A DNA stretch of 64,000 nucleotides from Kaistia granuli DSM 23481 (GTDB lineage Bacteria; Pseudomonadota; Alphaproteobacteria; Rhizobiales; Kaistiaceae). The DNA lies in NCBI RefSeq assembly GCF_000380505.1, contig NZ_AQYH01000020.1, positions 177,799-241,798 on the forward strand, given 5' to 3'. The notes below the pieces were generated by a model. The model had not been told where the DNA came from. It worked only from the letters and a program-made list of their open reading frames with translations, and made no database searches. A program made the translations under genes and the position numbers. Of this stretch, positions 8,953 to 18,849 are shown piece by piece (positions within the stretch are counted from its first letter, which is position 1; each line of letters starts with the position of its first letter).

Positions 8953-9738
8953 ATGAACTCGAATGCCGACGATTCGGGTGCCGAGCTCCTGGCGAAACCC
9001 ACAGGCGTCGCCGCGGCGCCCCTGAACGTGCCGCGTCACGTTGCCATCATCATGGATGGCAACGGGCGCTGGGCCCAGGGACGTGGCCTGTCGCGCACCG
9101 AGGGACACCGGCGCGGCATGGAGTCCGTCCGCACCGCCGTCGAGACCTCGCGCGAACTCGGCGTCTCCTACCTGACGCTGTTCAGCTTCTCGTCCGAAAA
9201 CTGGTCGCGGCCGCCGCTCGAGGTGCAGTTCCTGTTCGGCCTGCTCCGCCTGTTCATCCAGCGCGATCTGGCCGAGTTGCACCGGAACGGCGTGCGCGTC
9301 ACCGTCATTGGCGACCGCGTCAAGCTCGCCGCCGACATCCGCTCGCTGCTCGACCAGGCCGAGGCGCTGACGCGCGACAATACCGGCCTGCGTCTCGTCA
9401 TCGCCTTCAACTATGGCGCGCGCGACGAGATTGCCCGGGCGACGAGGCGGATCGCCGAGGAAGTCGCGGCCGGGCGCCTGTCGCCGGACGCGATCGACGA
9501 GAATACCGTCCAGTCCTATCTCGATACGGCCGGCATGCCCGATCCGGATCTCGTCATCCGCACCAGCGGCGAGATGCGGCTGTCCAATTTCCTGCTTTGG
9601 CAGGCGGCCTATGCGGAACTCGTCTTCATCCCCGCCTTCTGGCCTGATTTCGATCGCGCGGCCTATCTGCAGGCGATCGAGGAATATTCGCGTCGCGTGC
9701 GGCGCTTTGGCGGAATTGCCGCCCGGAGGAGCGGTTGA
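8953..9738 (+). CDS. uppS: Isoprenyl transferase (undecaprenyl diphosphate synthase)
   Basis: 261 residues. It builds the C55 lipid carrier for peptidoglycan from farnesyl and isopentenyl diphosphates by cis-prenyl transfer. Motifs include HVAIIMDGNGRWAQ (catalytic Asp, about residue 38), FSSENWSRP, and the C-terminal TSGEMRLSNFLLWQ. The last four nucleotides overlap the TTG start of cdsA, implying translational coupling. Confidence 0.96.
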   Translation: MNSNADDSGAELLAKPTGVAAAPLNVPRHVAIIMDGNGRWAQGRGLSRTEGHRRGMESVRTAVETSRELGVSYLTLFSFSSENWSRPPLEVQFLFGLLRLFIQRDLAELHRNGVRVTVIGDRVKLAADIRSLLDQAEALTRDNTGLRLVIAFNYGARDEIARATRRIAEEVAAGRLSPDAIDENTVQSYLDTAGMPDPDLVIRTSGEMRLSNFLLWQAAYAELVFIPAFWPDFDRAAYLQAIEEYSRRVRRFGGIAARRSG

Positions 9739-10598
9739 AATCCCATCATCCCGCGGGTTCGCCCGCGCAGGGCGGCCAATCGGGGCGGAGCGAACTCCGC
9801 CTCAGGCTGCTGTCGGCGGCCGTGCTCATCCCGATAGCCCTGGTCGCGACATGGTGGGGCGGATTGCCCGCCTTCCTTCTCGTCGCGCTCGTCGCCGCGA
9901 TCGTCTTCTCCGAATGGGCGAATATCGTCGGCCGCTCGCCGCGCCTGCTGCCGTCGACGCCGGATGTGTCGATCGGCACGGCCTTCGTCGCGCTGGCCTC
10001 GATCACCGCCGGCATGCAGGGGCTCGGTGTCGGCCTGGCCGTGCTGGTCGCCGGCATGATCGGCGTGGCGCTGTTGTCGCGCTCGGCCTGGCTGGCCGGC
10101 GGCGTCGCCTATGCCGGTCTTCTCGGCGTCTCGCTTTCGGCGCTTCGCGCCGATCCGGCCTACGGGCTCGCTTCGGTCACCGTGCTGCTCGTCCTGGTCT
10201 GGGCGACGGATAGTTGCGCCTATTTCGCCGGCCGGACCATCGGCGGCGCCAAGCTCTGGCCGCGCGTCTCGCCGAAGAAGACATGGTCCGGTTCAATCGG
10301 CGGGCTGGTCGGTGGCGTCACCCTGGCGGCGATCGTCGCCTACGCCTTCGGCATGCGCATCGGGCCGATGCTGATCCTCTGCCTGGCGCTGCTGTCGATT
10401 GCTTCGCAGGCGGGCGACCTTTTCGAATCCGCCATCAAGCGTCATTTCGACAGGAAGGATTCGAGCCGGATCATTCCAGGACATGGCGGCATGATGGATC
10501 GTGTCGACGGGTTGATCTTCGCGGCCGCCGGCGCTGCGCTGATCGGCTGGCTCCATCTCGGCGAGCATCAGGTCGGGCAGGGGATGCTGTCATGGTGA
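9735..10598 (+). CDS. cdsA: Phosphatidate cytidylyltransferase
   Basis: 287 residues. It makes CDP-diacylglycerol from phosphatidate and CTP in the inner membrane. The start is a TTG whose last bases overlap the uppS stop (TTGA, 9735-9738); GGAGGAG at 9725-9731 supports it. After a polar stretch of about 30 residues come seven or eight hydrophobic segments. The C-terminal CdsA signature KDSSRIIPGHGGMMDRVDGL is seen near residue 240. The gene overlaps dxr by 7 nt. Confidence 0.95.
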   Translation: MKSHHPAGSPAQGGQSGRSELRLRLLSAAVLIPIALVATWWGGLPAFLLVALVAAIVFSEWANIVGRSPRLLPSTPDVSIGTAFVALASITAGMQGLGVGLAVLVAGMIGVALLSRSAWLAGGVAYAGLLGVSLSALRADPAYGLASVTVLLVLVWATDSCAYFAGRTIGGAKLWPRVSPKKTWSGSIGGLVGGVTLAAIVAYAFGMRIGPMLILCLALLSIASQAGDLFESAIKRHFDRKDSSRIIPGHGGMMDRVDGLIFAAAGAALIGWLHLGEHQVGQGMLSW

Positions 10599-11821
10599 GG
10601 AGCCCCGCCATCACGGCCGGGGGGATTCGCTTTGACAAGCCCTTTCGCACGGTCTCGATCTTCGGCGCCACCGGCTCGATCGGCCGCAGCACCGCCGACG
10701 TCATTCTCCAGCATCGCCAGGCCTTCGCCGTTGAAGTCGTCACGGCGCAAAGCCGCGTCGACGGGCTGGCCGAGATGGCGATCCGGCTCGACGCCCGCCT
10801 TGCGGTCATCGGCGACGCCAGCCTGTTCGAGGCGCTGCGCACGAGGCTTTCGGGCACCGGGATCGCCGTCGCGGCGGGGCCGGCGGCCATCGTCGAGGCC
10901 GCCTCGCGCCCGGTCGATCTCGTCGTCGCGGCGATCGTCGGCGCCGCCGGGCTGGAGCCGACGCTGGCGGCGATCGATGCCGGCGCCGATATCGCGCTCG
11001 CCAACAAGGAATGCCTGGTCTGTGCCGGCGCCCTGTTCAATCGGCGCGCCGCCGCGGCCAATGTCCGCATCCTGCCGGTCGATTCCGAGCACAATGCCAT
11101 CTTCCAGTCGCTGGAAGCGGCCAATGTCGGCGCCGTTGAGCGGATCACGGTCACTGCCTCCGGTGGGCCGTTCCGCACCTTCTCGCTGGACGAGATGCGC
11201 CGGGTGACGCCCGCCCAGGCGCTCAAGCACCCGCGATGGTCGATGGGTCCGAAGATCTCGATCGATTCGGCGACGATGATGAACAAGGGCCTCGAGCTGA
11301 TCGAGGCGCACCATCTGTTCGACATCGGTTCGGATCGGCTGGACGTGCTGGTGCATCCGCAATCCGTGGTGCACGGCTTCGTCACCTATGCCGATGGCTC
11401 TACGGTGGCCCAGCTCGGCGCCGCCGACATGCGGATCCCGATCTCGCACTGCCTGAACTGGCCCCACCGTGTCGCGACGGCAACGCCGCGTCTCGATCTG
11501 GCCGCGATTGGTACGCTAACCTTCGAAAAGCCGGATTTGGAGCGCTTTCCAGCGCTGTCGCTCGCCCGGGATGCCCTCGTAAGGGGCGACTGGGCCACCA
11601 ATATACTGAACGCGGCCAACGAGGTCGCCGTCGGGGCGTTTCTCGAAGGCGCGATCGAGTATCTGGAGATCGCGGCGACGGTCGAGAAGGTGCTCGAACG
11701 GGCGACGGCCACGGTCGGCGGCACGGAATTCGCGACGGTCGAAACCGTCCTGGCGCTCGACGCCGAAGGCCGGCGGCTCGCCGGCGAGCAGATTGAATTC
11801 CGGGGGCGACGCGCCAGCTGA
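10592..11821 (+). CDS. dxr: 1-deoxy-D-xylulose 5-phosphate reductoisomerase
   Basis: 409 residues. It converts DXP to 2-C-methylerythritol 4-phosphate with NADPH in isoprenoid synthesis. The NADPH site SIFGATGSIGRST is near residue 24; metal and substrate motifs are VDSEHNAIFQSL, TASGGPFRT and SIDSATMMNKGLE. The ATG at 10592 (MVRSPAITAG) overlaps the cdsA end and has GGGGA about 10 nt upstream. A longer in-frame opening from 10214 lies inside cdsA and is not used. Confidence 0.96.
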   Translation: MVRSPAITAGGIRFDKPFRTVSIFGATGSIGRSTADVILQHRQAFAVEVVTAQSRVDGLAEMAIRLDARLAVIGDASLFEALRTRLSGTGIAVAAGPAAIVEAASRPVDLVVAAIVGAAGLEPTLAAIDAGADIALANKECLVCAGALFNRRAAAANVRILPVDSEHNAIFQSLEAANVGAVERITVTASGGPFRTFSLDEMRRVTPAQALKHPRWSMGPKISIDSATMMNKGLELIEAHHLFDIGSDRLDVLVHPQSVVHGFVTYADGSTVAQLGAADMRIPISHCLNWPHRVATATPRLDLAAIGTLTFEKPDLERFPALSLARDALVRGDWATNILNAANEVAVGAFLEGAIEYLEIAATVEKVLERATATVGGTEFATVETVLALDAEGRRLAGEQIEFRGRRAS

Positions 11822-11856
11822 TGGCGCCGCGCGCGGAAGCGGAAAGGTATTGAGGA

Positions 11857-13002
11857 ATGGACTTTCTGGCCCCTCTGGGACAATTCGGATCGAGCACGCT
11901 CGGCTATCTGATCCCGTTCCTGTTCGTCTTGACGATCGTCGTGTTCTTCCACGAGCTCGGGCACTTCCTGGTCGCCCGCTGGTGCGGCGTGCGCGTCAAG
12001 GCGTTCTCGATCGGCTTCGGGCCTGAGCTGATCGGCTTCAACGATCGTCGCGGCACGCGCTGGAAGATCTCCGCCATTCCGCTCGGCGGGTATGTGAAGT
12101 TCCTCGGCGACGAGGACGCGGCCAGCACGCCGAGCCGCGACACGATCGCCGGCATGTCGGAGGAGGACCGCAAGGACACCTTCTTCGCCAAGAATGTCTG
12201 GCAGCGCGCGGCGATCGTCGCCGCCGGCCCGATCGCCAACTTCATCCTCGCCATCGTCATCTTTGCCGGCATCTTCACCCTCTACGGCCGTGAAGTGACG
12301 AGCGCGCGCGTCGACCAGGTCGTCACCGGCGGCGCCGCCGAGACGGCCGGCTTCAAGGTCGGCGACCTCGTCCTCTCGATCGACGGCGCACCGATCGCCT
12401 CGTTCAACGACCTGCAGCGGATCGTCAGCGCCAGCGCCGACGAATCGCTGACCATCGTCGTCGAGCGCGACGGCGGCGAGGTCACGCTGCAGGCGACGCC
12501 GCAGCGCCGCGAGATCACCGACCGTTTCGGCAATGTCCACAAGATTGGTCAGCTCGGCCTGTCGCGCAGCGCGTCTGCCGCCGACGTCAAGCTGGAGCGT
12601 TTCTCGCTGCCGCAGGCGGTCGTGCTCGGCGCGCAGGAGACCTGGTTCATCGTCGACCGCACCTTCGACTATATCGGCGGCATCTTCACCGGCCGCGAGT
12701 CGACCGAGGAGCTCGGCGGGCCGATTCGGGTGGCCCAGGTTTCCGGTCAGGTGGCGACGCTCGGCGTGGTTGCGCTCATCAATCTGGCTGCAATCCTGTC
12801 GGTCAGCATCGGTCTGCTCAATTTGTTCCCAGTCCCGATGCTCGATGGCGGGCATCTGATGTTCTACCTGTTCGAGATCATCCGCGGGAAGCCGCTCAGC
12901 GCGCGCGCTCAGGACATCGGCTTCCGCATCGGCCTGGCCGCCGTGCTGATGCTGATGCTCTTCACAACTTGGAACGATATCATTCACTTGAGTTCCCTTT
13001 GA
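11857..13002 (+). CDS. rseP: RIP metalloprotease RseP (site-2 protease)
   Basis: 381 residues. An intramembrane zinc protease that cleaves anti-sigma factors and signal peptide remnants. The HExxH active site is H32-E33-L-G-H36, inside the first membrane span. GPIANFILAI lies near residue 127 and a PDZ domain covers about residues 145-215 (AETAGFKVGDLVLSIDG). The C-terminal metal-ligand motif NLFPVPMLDGGHL is near 322. It sits directly before bamA, as in many proteobacteria. Confidence 0.96.
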   Translation: MDFLAPLGQFGSSTLGYLIPFLFVLTIVVFFHELGHFLVARWCGVRVKAFSIGFGPELIGFNDRRGTRWKISAIPLGGYVKFLGDEDAASTPSRDTIAGMSEEDRKDTFFAKNVWQRAAIVAAGPIANFILAIVIFAGIFTLYGREVTSARVDQVVTGGAAETAGFKVGDLVLSIDGAPIASFNDLQRIVSASADESLTIVVERDGGEVTLQATPQRREITDRFGNVHKIGQLGLSRSASAADVKLERFSLPQAVVLGAQETWFIVDRTFDYIGGIFTGRESTEELGGPIRVAQVSGQVATLGVVALINLAAILSVSIGLLNLFPVPMLDGGHLMFYLFEIIRGKPLSARAQDIGFRIGLAAVLMLMLFTTWNDIIHLSSL

Positions 13003-13020
13003 CCGAGCGTGGCCGCTCGG
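13003..13020 (+). terminator. Small hairpin after rseP
   Basis: CCGAGCG (13003-13009) pairs with CGCTCGG (13014-13020) around TGGC, starting right after the rseP stop codon. No U-run follows, so it may be an RNA processing or stability element rather than a full terminator. Confidence 0.35.
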
Positions 13021-13174
13021 CAACGGACCGTTAAATTCCTTCGTGTCACACTAGGGCTCGGCTTGCGAACGGGTTGGGCGCATGCCACAAAGCTGCAGTC
13101 GATCAGTCCGGTATACGAATCCCGTCATGGGGTTCGGACTGGAAAGTCAGAATAGAACAGGGCGTTTGAACCCA

Positions 13175-15532
13175 ATGAATTCCTTCAAGACTTTCACGCG
13201 GGGAGCCGCACGTGCCGCGGCCATCACTGTGGCCGTCCCGGTGCTTGCCGCGCAAATGTCCGTCATTGGGGCAACGTCCGCCCAAGCTGACGTCGTGCGT
13301 AACATCGTCGTGCAGGGTAATACGCGCGTCGATCCCGAGACCGTGCGCAACTATCTGTCGATCGAGCCGGGCCGCAATTTCGGTCCCGCCGAGATCAACG
13401 AATCCGTCAAGGCGCTCTACGGCACCGGCCTGTTCTCCGATGTGAAGATCTCGCGTCAGGGCAACTCGCTGATCGTCAGCGTCAAGGAAAACAACGTCGT
13501 CGGCACCGTCCGCTTCGAGGGCAACAAGAAGCTCAAGAAGGACATGCTGCAGCCGATCATCGAGACCAAGTCTCGCGGCGTGCTGACCCAGGAGAAGCTG
13601 GACGGCGACGTCGAGCGGATCAAGGAAGCCTACCGCCGTAACGGCCGTTCCGAGGCTGGCGTCTCCGTCGTGACGACGCCGCGCGACAATGGCCGCATCG
13701 ACGTCACCTTCAAGATCGACGAAGGCACGCGTACCGGCATCTCGAGCATCAATTTCGTCGGCAACAAGCACTTCTCGAGCGGCCGTCTTCGCGATGTGAT
13801 GACGACGAAGCGCACGAACATCACGAGCTGGCTGTCCAAGCGCGACATGTTCGACGAGTCGCGCTTCGAGGCCGACCAGGAACTGATCCGCCGTCTCTAC
13901 ATGCGCAACGGCTTCGCCGATTTCCGCATCGTCTCGGCCGAGGCCAATTTCAACGAGGCGACCAACCGCTATGACCTGGTCGTCACGGTCGACGAGGGTC
14001 CGCGCTACCGCTTCGGCACCGTCAACGTCGATTCGTCGATCCCCGAGGTCGATGCCGCCAATCTGCGCGGCCTGGTCCGCACCCGTGAGGGTCGCGTGTT
14101 CAACTCGAACCTGATCGAGCGGACGACCGAGGATCTCAGCACGGCCGTGGCGCGCAAGGGCTATTCCTTCGCCCAGGTTCGTCCGCGCGGCGATCGCAAC
14201 TACGAAAACCGCACGATCGACGTCACCTATCTGATCGACGAAGGCCCGCGCCTCTATGTCGAGCGCATCAACGTCAGCGGCAACACCCGTACGCGTGACT
14301 ATGTCATCCGTCGCGAGTTCGACCTGTCGGAAGGCGATGCGTTCAACCGCGTGATCGTCGACAAGGCAGAGCGTCGCCTCAAGAATCTCGGCTACTTCAA
14401 GACGGTTTCCGTGACCACCCAGCCGGGCAGCGCGCCCGACAAGGTCGTCATCGACGTCCAGGTTGAAGACCAGTCGACCGGTTCGTTCCAGATCGGCGGC
14501 GGCTACACGACCGACCAGGGCGGCGGCTTCATCGCCCAGGTGTCGATGACCGAGAAGAACTTCCTCGGCCGCGGCCAGTACCTGAAGATCGCGGTCGGTG
14601 GCGGCGTCGACGATCGCACGGCGAACCTCTCGTTCACCGAGCCGTACTTCCTCGGCCGCCGCATGTCGCTCGGCTTCGACGTGTTCTACAACCAGTCGAA
14701 GGAAACTGACTTCCGCGCCTACAACATGGACACCTATGGCGGCACCATCCGCCTGGGCCTGCCCATCACGGACGATTTCAACGTCCAGTTCAACTACAAG
14801 CTGGTCCAGCGCGACGTGAAGTCGTATGGCAGCCAGTACTCGGCCGACTACACGCCGCCGAATGATATTCTGCAGACCCTCTATCCGCTCGGGACGTGGG
14901 TCAACTCGTCGGTCGGTTACCAGCTGACCTATTCGACGATCGACAACATCAACGATCCGCGTGACGGCGTCTTCGTCCGCTTCGCGCAGGACTTTGCCGG
15001 TGTCGGTGGCGACGGCCAGTTCGTCCGCAGCTCGATCGATGCGCGCTACTACAAGGAACTGTGGCCTGATTCGAACATCGTCGGCTTCCTGAAGGGCGGT
15101 GCTGGCAACATCACCGGCTTCGGCGGCAAGGACGTGTCGGTCCTCGACAACTTCTACCGTGGCGGCGAGACGATCCGCGGCTTCGAATCGCTCGGTTATG
15201 GCGGTCGCGTGCAGGGTAACGCCAGCGACTACGCCATCGGCGGCAAGAACTACTGGAACGTCACGGCGGAAGCCCAGTTCCCGCTGCCGCTGTTCCCGGA
15301 AGAGTTCGGTCTGCGTGGCGCCGTGTTCGCCGATGCCGGCTCGCTCTGGGGCCATGACGATCTCGCGGGCCTCGATGTCCAGGACAGCTCGACCGTTCGT
15401 TCGTCGGTCGGCGCGTCGATCATCTGGAACTCGCCGTTCGGCCTGCTGCGCGCAGACTTCGCCGAAGCCCTGTCCAAGGCGGACTGGGACAAGACGCAGG
15501 TCTTCCGCTTCAGCGCTGGCACGCAGTTCTGA
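13175..15532 (+). CDS. bamA: Outer membrane protein assembly factor BamA
   Basis: 785 residues. Core of the BAM complex that inserts beta-barrel proteins into the outer membrane. MNSFKTFTRGAARAAA begins a signal peptide with likely cleavage after ATSAQA. About five POTRA repeats follow (for example IVVQGNTRVDPETVRNYL), then a beta-barrel from about residue 435. The chain ends in Phe (RFSAGTQF), the usual C-terminal signal. Upstream ATGs (13082, 13127) would put 16-31 extra residues before the signal peptide and are less likely. Confidence 0.96.
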   Translation: MNSFKTFTRGAARAAAITVAVPVLAAQMSVIGATSAQADVVRNIVVQGNTRVDPETVRNYLSIEPGRNFGPAEINESVKALYGTGLFSDVKISRQGNSLIVSVKENNVVGTVRFEGNKKLKKDMLQPIIETKSRGVLTQEKLDGDVERIKEAYRRNGRSEAGVSVVTTPRDNGRIDVTFKIDEGTRTGISSINFVGNKHFSSGRLRDVMTTKRTNITSWLSKRDMFDESRFEADQELIRRLYMRNGFADFRIVSAEANFNEATNRYDLVVTVDEGPRYRFGTVNVDSSIPEVDAANLRGLVRTREGRVFNSNLIERTTEDLSTAVARKGYSFAQVRPRGDRNYENRTIDVTYLIDEGPRLYVERINVSGNTRTRDYVIRREFDLSEGDAFNRVIVDKAERRLKNLGYFKTVSVTTQPGSAPDKVVIDVQVEDQSTGSFQIGGGYTTDQGGGFIAQVSMTEKNFLGRGQYLKIAVGGGVDDRTANLSFTEPYFLGRRMSLGFDVFYNQSKETDFRAYNMDTYGGTIRLGLPITDDFNVQFNYKLVQRDVKSYGSQYSADYTPPNDILQTLYPLGTWVNSSVGYQLTYSTIDNINDPRDGVFVRFAQDFAGVGGDGQFVRSSIDARYYKELWPDSNIVGFLKGGAGNITGFGGKDVSVLDNFYRGGETIRGFESLGYGGRVQGNASDYAIGGKNYWNVTAEAQFPLPLFPEEFGLRGAVFADAGSLWGHDDLAGLDVQDSSTVRSSVGASIIWNSPFGLLRADFAEALSKADWDKTQVFRFSAGTQF

Positions 15533-15552
15533 TAGCCTCTATAGAGAGTTGC

Positions 15553-15586
15553 AAGGCCGCCGGGTGAGCCGGCGGCCTTTCTATTT
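15553..15586 (+). terminator. Rho-independent terminator after bamA
   Basis: AAGGCCGCCGG (15553-15563) and CCGGCGGCCTT (15569-15579) form a perfect 11-bp stem with a GTGAG loop, followed by TTTCTATTT. lpxD begins 15 bp later. Confidence 0.85.
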
Positions 15587-15600
15587 GTGGACCCAACGGC

Positions 15601-16665
15601 ATGGCTGATCCCGTCTTCTTCGCGCCGTCAGGGCCGATCACGCTCGACGACATCGTTGCCCTGACCGGGGCACGGATCGCCAACGGCATCGAAGGCTCCC
15701 GGATCATCCGCGGCGTGGCGCCGCTGGATCAGGCGCGCGCCTCCGACCTGACCTTCATCGACAATCCGCGCTATCTGCCGCTGCTCGCCGATACCGAGGC
15801 GGCCGCCTGCTTCTGTTCGCCGAAGCAGGTCGCCTCCGTCCCGGCTGGCGTCGCAGCGCTGGAGGCGGCCAAGCCCTATGAGGCCTATGTCGCCGTCCAG
15901 GTGAAGCTCTATCCGGGCGCGCTGCGGCCGGCTCTCGTCTATGGCGCGGGTATTTCGCCCGGCGCGCATGTGCATGAGACGGCTCGGCTCGAGGCCGGCG
16001 TCACCGTCGAGCCCGGCGCTGTCGTCGGCGCCGGTGCCGAAATCGGCAGCGGCACCATCATCGGACCGGGCGCCGTCATTGGCGCCAGCGTCCGGATCGG
16101 CCGCGATTGCTCTATTTCTGGTGGAACAACTGTCACCAACGCCTTGATCGGAAACAGGGTTATCCTGCATCCGGGCGTACGGATCGGCCAGGATGGCTTC
16201 GGCTATCTGATGAGTGGCAAGGGCCATTCCAAGGTGCCGCAGATCGGCCGCGTCGTCATCCAGGACGATGTCGAGATCGGCGCCAACACGACGGTCGACC
16301 GCGGCGCCAATCGCGACACGGTGATCGGCGAGGGCACCAAGATCGATAACCAGGTCCAGGTCGGACACAACGTCGTCATCGGCCGGCATTGCGTCATCGT
16401 TTCGATGGTGGCGCTTGCCGGCAGCGTGACGCTGGGCGATTTCGTCGTCCTCGGCGGCCAGGTCGGCGTCAACGGCCATGTGACGATCGGCGCGGGCGCG
16501 CAGGTCGCGGCGACGTCGAGCGTCAAGGACGATCTCGCGGCAGGCGGGCGCTATGGCGGCGCGCCGGCGCGAAACATCAAGGAATGGTTCCGCGAGGAGG
16601 TGGCTTTGCGCCGCCTCGCCCAGCGCGAGGCCAGGACCGGACACAAGGATACGCAGGGGGATTGA
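15601..16665 (+). CDS. lpxD: UDP-3-O-(3-hydroxyacyl)glucosamine N-acyltransferase
   Basis: 354 residues. Third step of lipid A synthesis: N-acylation of UDP-3-O-acyl-glucosamine. An N-terminal uridine-binding domain (about 1-105) precedes a left-handed beta-helix of hexapeptide repeats (for example [20 protein letters not shown]) from about 110 to 320. The catalytic His is probably that in VGHNVVIG. A short basic helical tail ends the protein. fabZ starts 4 bp after its stop codon. Confidence 0.95.
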   Translation: MADPVFFAPSGPITLDDIVALTGARIANGIEGSRIIRGVAPLDQARASDLTFIDNPRYLPLLADTEAAACFCSPKQVASVPAGVAALEAAKPYEAYVAVQVKLYPGALRPALVYGAGISPGAHVHETARLEAGVTVEPGAVVGAGAEIGSGTIIGPGAVIGASVRIGRDCSISGGTTVTNALIGNRVILHPGVRIGQDGFGYLMSGKGHSKVPQIGRVVIQDDVEIGANTTVDRGANRDTVIGEGTKIDNQVQVGHNVVIGRHCVIVSMVALAGSVTLGDFVVLGGQVGVNGHVTIGAGAQVAATSSVKDDLAAGGRYGGAPARNIKEWFREEVALRRLAQREARTGHKDTQGD

Positions 16666-16669
16666 GCCC

Positions 16670-17137
16670 ATGACCGTGACCGACGAAACAAAAGAACTCG
16701 GATCGGCCGACATCCAGAAGATTCTGGAATTGCTGCCGCATCGCTATCCGTTCCTGATGGTCGATCGCATCGTCGACATCGACCGCGACGAGAGCGCCAG
16801 GGGCATCAAGAACGTCTCCTTCAATGAGCCGCATTTTCAGGGTCATTTCCCTGGGCATCCCGTCATGCCGGGTGTTCTGATCCTCGAGGGCATGGCGCAG
16901 ACGGCTGGTGCGATCTGCATTCGCAACGCCGGCACGGACGGTCCGCCGCGCGTCGTCTATCTGATGACGATCGACGGGGCGAAGTTCCGCAAGCCGGTCG
17001 TTCCCGGCGACGTGCTCGAATATCACGTCCGCAAGACGCGTTCGCGTGGCGTCGTCTGGAAGTTCCAGTGCGAGGGCATCGTCGCGGGGGCCAAGGTCGC
17101 AGAGGCTGAGATCAGCGCCATGCTGATCGATCAGTGA
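16670..17137 (+). CDS. fabZ: 3-hydroxyacyl-ACP dehydratase FabZ
   Basis: 155 residues. A hot-dog fold dehydratase in fatty acid elongation. Motifs are [14 protein letters not shown] near residue 22, the catalytic His within [14 protein letters not shown] and the catalytic Glu in [19 protein letters not shown] is chosen as the start because it directly follows lpxD; an upstream in-frame ATG lies inside lpxD. It is embedded in the lipid A operon, where it competes with LpxA and LpxD for hydroxyacyl-ACP. Confidence 0.96.
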   Translation: MTVTDETKELGSADIQKILELLPHRYPFLMVDRIVDIDRDESARGIKNVSFNEPHFQGHFPGHPVMPGVLILEGMAQTAGAICIRNAGTDGPPRVVYLMTIDGAKFRKPVVPGDVLEYHVRKTRSRGVVWKFQCEGIVAGAKVAEAEISAMLIDQ

Positions 17138-17147
17138 ACGGAGCTTC

Positions 17148-17966
17148 ATGAGCAACATCCATCCCACAGCCGTCATCGAGGACGGCGCCCGCATCGGCGC
17201 CGACGTCCGCGTCGGCGCCTTCTCGCTGATCGGCAGCGACGCGGTTCTCGGCGACGGCGTGGTGGTCCACAACCACGTCTCGATCGCCGGCCGGACCACT
17301 GTCGGCGAGGGCACGACGATCCACCCGTTCGCCTCGCTTGGCGGCAACCCGCAATCCGTCCACTACAAGGGCGAGCCGGGACTGGTGACGATCGGCAAGA
17401 ACTGCGTCATCCGCGAGAATGTCACGATCAGCATCGGCTCGGTCGGCGAACGGCGCGAGACCAAGGTCGGCGATCGCTGCTTCCTGATGACCGGCGTGCA
17501 CATCGCGCATGATTGCTCGCTCGGCAATGACGTCATCATGGCGAATTGCGCGACGCTGGGCGGCCATGTCGAAATCGGCAACAACGTCTTTCTCGGCGGC
17601 CTCTGCGCGCTGCACCAGTTCGTGCGCGTTGGCGACCAGGCGATCATCGGCGGCCTCTGCCCGATCTGGCACGATGTCATTCCGTTCGGCGCCGTCCGCG
17701 AGGGCGCGGAAGGTCTCGGCGGTCTCAACATCATCGGCCTGAAGCGTCGTGGCTTCGACCGGCCGCAGATCCAGCGCCTGCGCGCGGCCTATCGCGACCT
17801 GTTCTTCGGCCCCGGCCAACTGGCCGAGCGCATCGAGACGGTCGCGGAGCGCTATGCCGACGACGCAAACGTCATGCATGTGGTGGATTTCATCCACCGG
17901 CGTGGCAAGCGCCGGTTGACGACGCCGCGCAGCGTGGCGACCGAACATCACGACGCGGACGCGTGA
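17148..17966 (+). CDS. lpxA: UDP-N-acetylglucosamine O-acyltransferase
   Basis: 272 residues. First step of lipid A synthesis, acylating the 3-OH of UDP-GlcNAc. Hexapeptide repeats begin at the N terminus (IHPTAVIEDGARIGADV) and run to about residue 190. The catalytic His is in MTGVHIAHDCSLG near 123, and LHQFVRVGDQAIIGG is the family's conserved stretch near 160. A C-terminal helical domain (RRGFDRPQIQRLRAAYRDLF) completes the fold. It starts 10 bp after fabZ. Confidence 0.96.
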   Translation: MSNIHPTAVIEDGARIGADVRVGAFSLIGSDAVLGDGVVVHNHVSIAGRTTVGEGTTIHPFASLGGNPQSVHYKGEPGLVTIGKNCVIRENVTISIGSVGERRETKVGDRCFLMTGVHIAHDCSLGNDVIMANCATLGGHVEIGNNVFLGGLCALHQFVRVGDQAIIGGLCPIWHDVIPFGAVREGAEGLGGLNIIGLKRRGFDRPQIQRLRAAYRDLFFGPGQLAERIETVAERYADDANVMHVVDFIHRRGKRRLTTPRSVATEHHDADA

Positions 17967-17976
17967 GAGGCCGGCC

Positions 17977-18849
17977 GTGACGGAAGCGGCCGTCCCATCC
18001 CCGAGCGCGCCCGAACAAGGCACGCTCGGCATCATCTGCGGCGGCGGGGCATTTCCTGTCGTCGTCGCCGAGGCGGCGCTCAAGGCGGGCCGCAAGGTGT
18101 TCCTGCTGCCGATCCACGGTTTCGCGGAGGCGGCCGCTGTCGAGCACTATCCGCACGAATGGATCCATATTGGATCCTTCGGCAAACTCTCCTCCGTGCT
18201 CCGCCGTAATGGCTGCCGCCAGGTCGTCTTCGTCGGCACCGTGCTGCGTCCGAGCATTGCCAAGCTTCGGGTCGACTGGGGCTCGCTGAAGCTGATCCCG
18301 CGCGTGCTCGGCATGTTCCGGGGCGGCGACGATCACCTTTTGACGGCCGTCGGGCGGATCTTCGAAGAGCATGGCTTCGAACTGGTCGGCGCACATGAAA
18401 TCGCACCCGACATCCTGGTGCCAACCGGCGTGCTCGGCGCCCATCGGCCGAGCGCCGAGGATCTCGAGGCGGCGAATTTCGGCCTTGACGTCGTCCGTGC
18501 GCTCGGCCAGTTCGACATCGGCCAGGGCGTCGTCGTCGGCGGCCGCCGTGTGCTGGCGGTCGAGGCGGCCGAGGGCACGGATCTGATGCTGGAGCGCTGC
18601 CGGGATCTGCGTGCCAATGGCCGCATCAAGCTGCGCCAGAAGGCCGGCATGCTCGTCAAGGCGCCGAAGCCCGGCCAGGACCGCCGGCTCGATCTGCCGT
18701 CGATCGGCCCCCGGACGATCGAGCTCGCCGCCGAGGCCGGGCTTGCCGGTGTCGCGGTCGAGGCCGGCGGCGTCATCGCAGCCAATATCGAGGACATCAT
18801 CCGCATCGCCGACGAGACGGGCCTGTTCATCATCGGACTTGATTCATGA
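17977..18849 (+). CDS. lpxI: UDP-2,3-diacylglucosamine pyrophosphatase LpxI
   Basis: 290 residues, GTG start at 17977. It hydrolyses UDP-2,3-diacylglucosamine to lipid X and replaces the unrelated LpxH in alphaproteobacteria. Family features are GIICGGGAFPVVVAEAA at about residues 12-28, HIGSFGKLSSVLRRNG near 63, and a C-terminal domain with the likely catalytic Asp in EGTDLMLERC. Four nucleotides overlap lpxB (ATGA, 18846-18849). Confidence 0.93.
   Translation: MTEAAVPSPSAPEQGTLGIICGGGAFPVVVAEAALKAGRKVFLLPIHGFAEAAAVEHYPHEWIHIGSFGKLSSVLRRNGCRQVVFVGTVLRPSIAKLRVDWGSLKLIPRVLGMFRGGDDHLLTAVGRIFEEHGFELVGAHEIAPDILVPTGVLGAHRPSAEDLEAANFGLDVVRALGQFDIGQGVVVGGRRVLAVEAAEGTDLMLERCRDLRANGRIKLRQKAGMLVKAPKPGQDRRLDLPSIGPRTIELAAEAGLAGVAVEAGGVIAANIEDIIRIADETGLFIIGLDS

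Noticed and set aside
13103..15355. Open minus-strand frame of 750 codons opposite bamA
   Set aside because: Antisense shadow of BamA with Asp/Val/Ala/Arg-rich composition and no signal peptide or domain.
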